Shown: piece by piece, positions 61,708 through 64,000 of the stretch
How positions within the stretch are numbered: position 1 is the first letter of the stretch
Layout of the letters: each line of letters starts with the position of its first letter
Source: Meghimatium bilineatum
Taxonomy: Eukaryota > Mollusca > Gastropoda > Stylommatophora > Philomycidae
Assembly: GCA_034231615.1 (NCBI GenBank)
Contig: CM067314.1
Span: 6,455,001 to 6,519,000 of the forward strand
Length of the DNA stretch: 64,000 nt
Reading direction: 5' to 3'
Position numbers and translations under genes: made by a program
Notes under the pieces: model-generated
Database searches by the model: none
Seen by the model: only the letters and a program-made list of their open reading frames with translations
What the model was told of the DNA's origin: nothing

Positions 61708-61725
61708 GCCTCAACGAAATGAGGC
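61708..61725. other. Perfect short hairpin GCCTCA / TGAGGC
   Basis: A six-base stem closes a six-base loop (ACGAAA), directly followed by GAAACC. It is too short to assign. It may belong to a dispersed repeat since the flank (CCAGTCCTAGGTTGAAAG) also looks repeat-like. Confidence 0.35.
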
Positions 61726-62739
61726 GAAACCATCACTAAAAACATGTACCTACTTATTTGATTATTTCCATTGGCCATGTTTATCAGTTTATGCTTATTA
61801 TTTATAAATTTAAATATTAAGTTATTTACAGTTAGTTATATAAAACACAACTCTCCTAACCCTAAAAAAATAATATTTAAATTTATTATTGATATAGCCT
61901 AATAGGCTATATAAATTAATTATCCCCAAAATAAGCCGGTGGGAACATGTTATGGGATTGGACAGCATTTAGTTGAAGAAGTCATCCGATCTTCATATTT
62001 GCTTAGCATGTCACTACAAATATGTAAATAATGACTAACGGAAATAGAGACAATAATTTTTAAAAAGTAACGAACGAAGGCATAATTAATTCTGTGCATA
62101 GATCCTATAGCACGGTTGAAGGTCACGGGATAACGTTGTTCTGGAGAGAAAGAATCAACATGACAGCCCTTATTTTAATGTTGGGGGGGGGGTCATTTAA
62201 ACAGTCGTTTTATCTGACGTTAGCGCTGCCTAACCATCAGACAAAATCACAATCACAATCACAGTTCTGGAACTAGTTCAGATTTCCAGAGCTGATTCCC
62301 TTGTGTTGGGGAAACAGGAAATATTCAATAAAATAATTAGTTGCATCTCCCAACTCGCACAAAGTTGCATATAAATACATCATTGGCAATTAAGAATACA
62401 AGTGAAACAGCCACGGCTCAGATATATCTGGAGGGCAGAATCTTTAGTAACCGTATACAAGTCATGTGCTCTAAGCGACACGTTTTCTAATTGTCTCGTA
62501 CACGACATGTTTGACTAATTACCAGTGTTTCTACTCACGTTTTGGAATAACGACAGATCATTTTTATAAAAACCCAGATATCCCCAGAATATATAAATCA
62601 CTACAAATAAAGCCAGAGAAATAGTTAAAAGAAAAGGTTATTCTCCAATTTCTTCCCCAATTCGTTCGTCTTCATGGCAAACTATTGTGATTTTCTTTGA
62701 AAATCGGGAGGATTTACTAATTTTTATCTTGTTCATTCA

Positions 62740-62885
62740 GCGTTCATTCGTATACTTCCGCCGAGTCTCTCTTGTAGCAGGACAATGGTCCTACTAGATT
62801 TCCAGCAGCATGTAATTCAGATCATGAAAATGTGTTGTGGTGCTGTTTTATTTGCGCCAATGGCGCGACACATATGTCTTCGATG
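62740..62885 (+). repeat. Dispersed repeat, copy 2
   Basis: Shares ordered blocks with 56501-56675: CGTTCATTC, then CTCTTGTAGCAGGACAATGG, CTACTAGATTTCC, TGTTTTATTTGCGCCAATG and GCGACACATATGTCTTC. It lies inside the Hox1 intron, antisense to Hox1. Confidence 0.75.
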
Positions 62886-63283
62886 GTATCATTTTTAGAT
62901 AAATTCTTAGGATTTCATTACCAAAAAATCTAAATTAAGGCAGATTTTTACCAAAATAACCCTATCACAACAGATGACGGTAAAAAAAAAAAAGATATAT
63001 TTTAAAAAAAACCCAAGCTGTGGCATTATTTAATTAGATAATGGCTGCATGAAATCAATTCATTCAACCGTTGATGGCTGCGATTCATTTCAACCTCGAT
63101 CTGGCTACTGCTTGGATTGTCAAATTGTCCAACTAATATCAAACCCCACTTCTGTTACACGTGAAATGAGTCACTTGGAAAGATGTTAAAATCTGAAGTA
63201 GTAGGCCTATGCTTACTTCTGTTATTGTTCTAAACCAAGTGATAGTAGTTGATAATAAGGCCCACACAATACTGTTAGAAACA

Positions 63284-63780
63284 TATTGTCCATTCATTGT
63301 GATTGTCCATTCCTTGTGATTGTCCATTCCTTGTGATTGTCCATTCCTTGTGATTGTCCATTCCTTGTGATTGTCCATTCCTTGTGATTGTGCATTCCTT
63401 GTGATTGTCCATTCCTTGTGATTGTCCATTCCTTGTGATTGTCCATTCCTTGTGATTGTCTATTCCTTGTGATTGTCCATTCCTTGTGATTGTCTATTTC
63501 TTGTGATTGTCCATTCCTTGTTATTGTCTATTCCTTGTGATTGTCCATTCCTTGTTATTGTCTATTCTTTGTGATTGTCCATTCCTTGTGATTGTCCATT
63601 CCTTATTATTGTCCATTCCTTGTGATTGTCTATTTCTTGTGATTGTCAATTCCTTGTTATTGTCCATTCCTTGTGATTGTCTATTTCTTGTGATTGTCAA
63701 TTCCATGTTATTGTCCATTCCTTGTGATTGCCCATTACTTGTGGTTGTCAATTTCTTGTGATTGTCCATTTCTTCTTCTT
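63284..63780. repeat. 17-bp minisatellite, about 29 units
   Basis: CATTCCTTGTGATTGTC repeats with a 17-bp period. The first third is almost perfect. Variants (TTATTG, TATTTC, CAATTC) accumulate to the right, where some occur in alternating order, suggesting a two-unit 34-bp higher-order pattern. Both strands are open across it because 17-bp units cycle frames without creating stops, so the 84-96 codon frames here are artefacts. A few unit-like pieces recur at 63905-63970. Confidence 0.95.
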
Positions 63781-63905
63781 CTGCGTTCGTTCTCAAACTC
63801 CTGCAGATTAGCAGGAGGTAGTCCGGAGAACAGAATGCGTTGTGTCATGGTTTACAGCATTGCTGCGATATCTGCGCCTTTCGGCCTGACACATCCTACT
63901 TCAGC
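63771..63905 (+). repeat. Dispersed repeat, copy 3 (diverged)
   Basis: TTCTTCTTCTGCGTTCGTTC and TCTCAAACTCC match copy 1, followed by a variable middle and CTGCGCC ... CTGACACATCCTACTTCAGC in place of TTGCGCC ... CGACACATCTGTCTTCAGC. It interrupts the right end of the 17-bp minisatellite. Confidence 0.6.
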
Positions 63906-64000
63906 ATGTCCATTTCTTGTTGTCCATTCCTTGTGGCTATCGTTCCTTGTTGTTGTCCACTCCTTCTTGTAGGATAGCCTGGACTGACCGGCAACTGATG
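63906..64000. other. Window end: remnants of the 17-bp repeat, then unique sequence
   Basis: TTCTTGTTGTCCATTCCTTG and TTCCTTGTTGTTGTCC are decayed units of the minisatellite. The last 30 bases are unassigned. Confidence 0.5.

Larger units (their letters stand above)
61475..64000 (-). other. Hox1 intron (3' portion), continues past the window
   Basis: No second Hox1 exon, hexapeptide codons or start codon context could be found up to the window end, so at least 2.5 kb of intron is present. It holds a 26-bp tandem repeat, two copies of a dispersed repeat and a 17-bp minisatellite, described separately. The parts 61610-62739 and 62886-63283 show no recognisable gene or repeat apart from a small hairpin at 61708-61725. 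Confidence 0.7.

Noticed and set aside
63507..63972. Leucine- and cysteine-rich membrane-like frame (FLVIVHSLLLSIP type)
   Set aside because: It is the plus-strand reading of the 17-bp minisatellite and the reverse strand is equally open.

Overview
This is a eukaryotic, animal nuclear window made almost entirely of repeats. Its one firmly identified host coding segment is the homeobox exon of a Hox1/labial gene (complement 61074-61471). Its homeodomain is labial-class by sequence. The lack of an intron inside the homeodomain and the mix of non-LTR retrotransposons, tRNA-derived SINEs and TA-flanked DNA elements suggest a large-genome marine invertebrate, most plausibly a lophotrochozoan such as a mollusc. 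That assignment is an inference, and the exact taxon cannot be read from the window.

Layout. 1-51724: one uninterrupted array of a 53-bp AT-rich satellite, about 976 monomers, running off the left edge. Inside it are nested higher-order repeats (689, 903, 1380, 1699, 3715, 4293 bp and longer) that record successive local amplifications. 52067-53522: a second, unrelated satellite, about 27 nearly identical 54-bp units. A diverged single copy of its unit and its left flank lies inverted at 54146-54214. 53590-61070: a dense patchwork of tRNA-like SINEs, short TIR elements, degenerate LINE fragments (RT, RNase H and C-terminal tails), two long fold-back elements, and minisatellites of 21, 26, 28, 30 and 32 bp. 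A 47-codon plus-strand segment at 54309-54453 looks like the last coding exon of an unrecognised gene. 61074-61471: Hox1 homeobox exon, minus strand, with its splice acceptor at 61472-61474. 61475-64000: Hox1 intron, holding a 26-bp tandem repeat, two copies of a dispersed repeat and a 17-bp minisatellite.

How the parts relate. Hox1 is transcribed leftward and ends 9.3 kb from the satellite edge. A broken LINE lies about 240 bp beyond its stop codon. No operon, CRISPR array, functional RNA gene or complete transposase is visible. Most open frames in the window come from tandem repetition or decayed retrotransposons. The items most worth a second look are the satellite array next to a Hox gene, the 54-bp satellite that appears to have grown from a dispersed element, the candidate terminal exon, and the TIR element inserted beside the YADD box of an RT.
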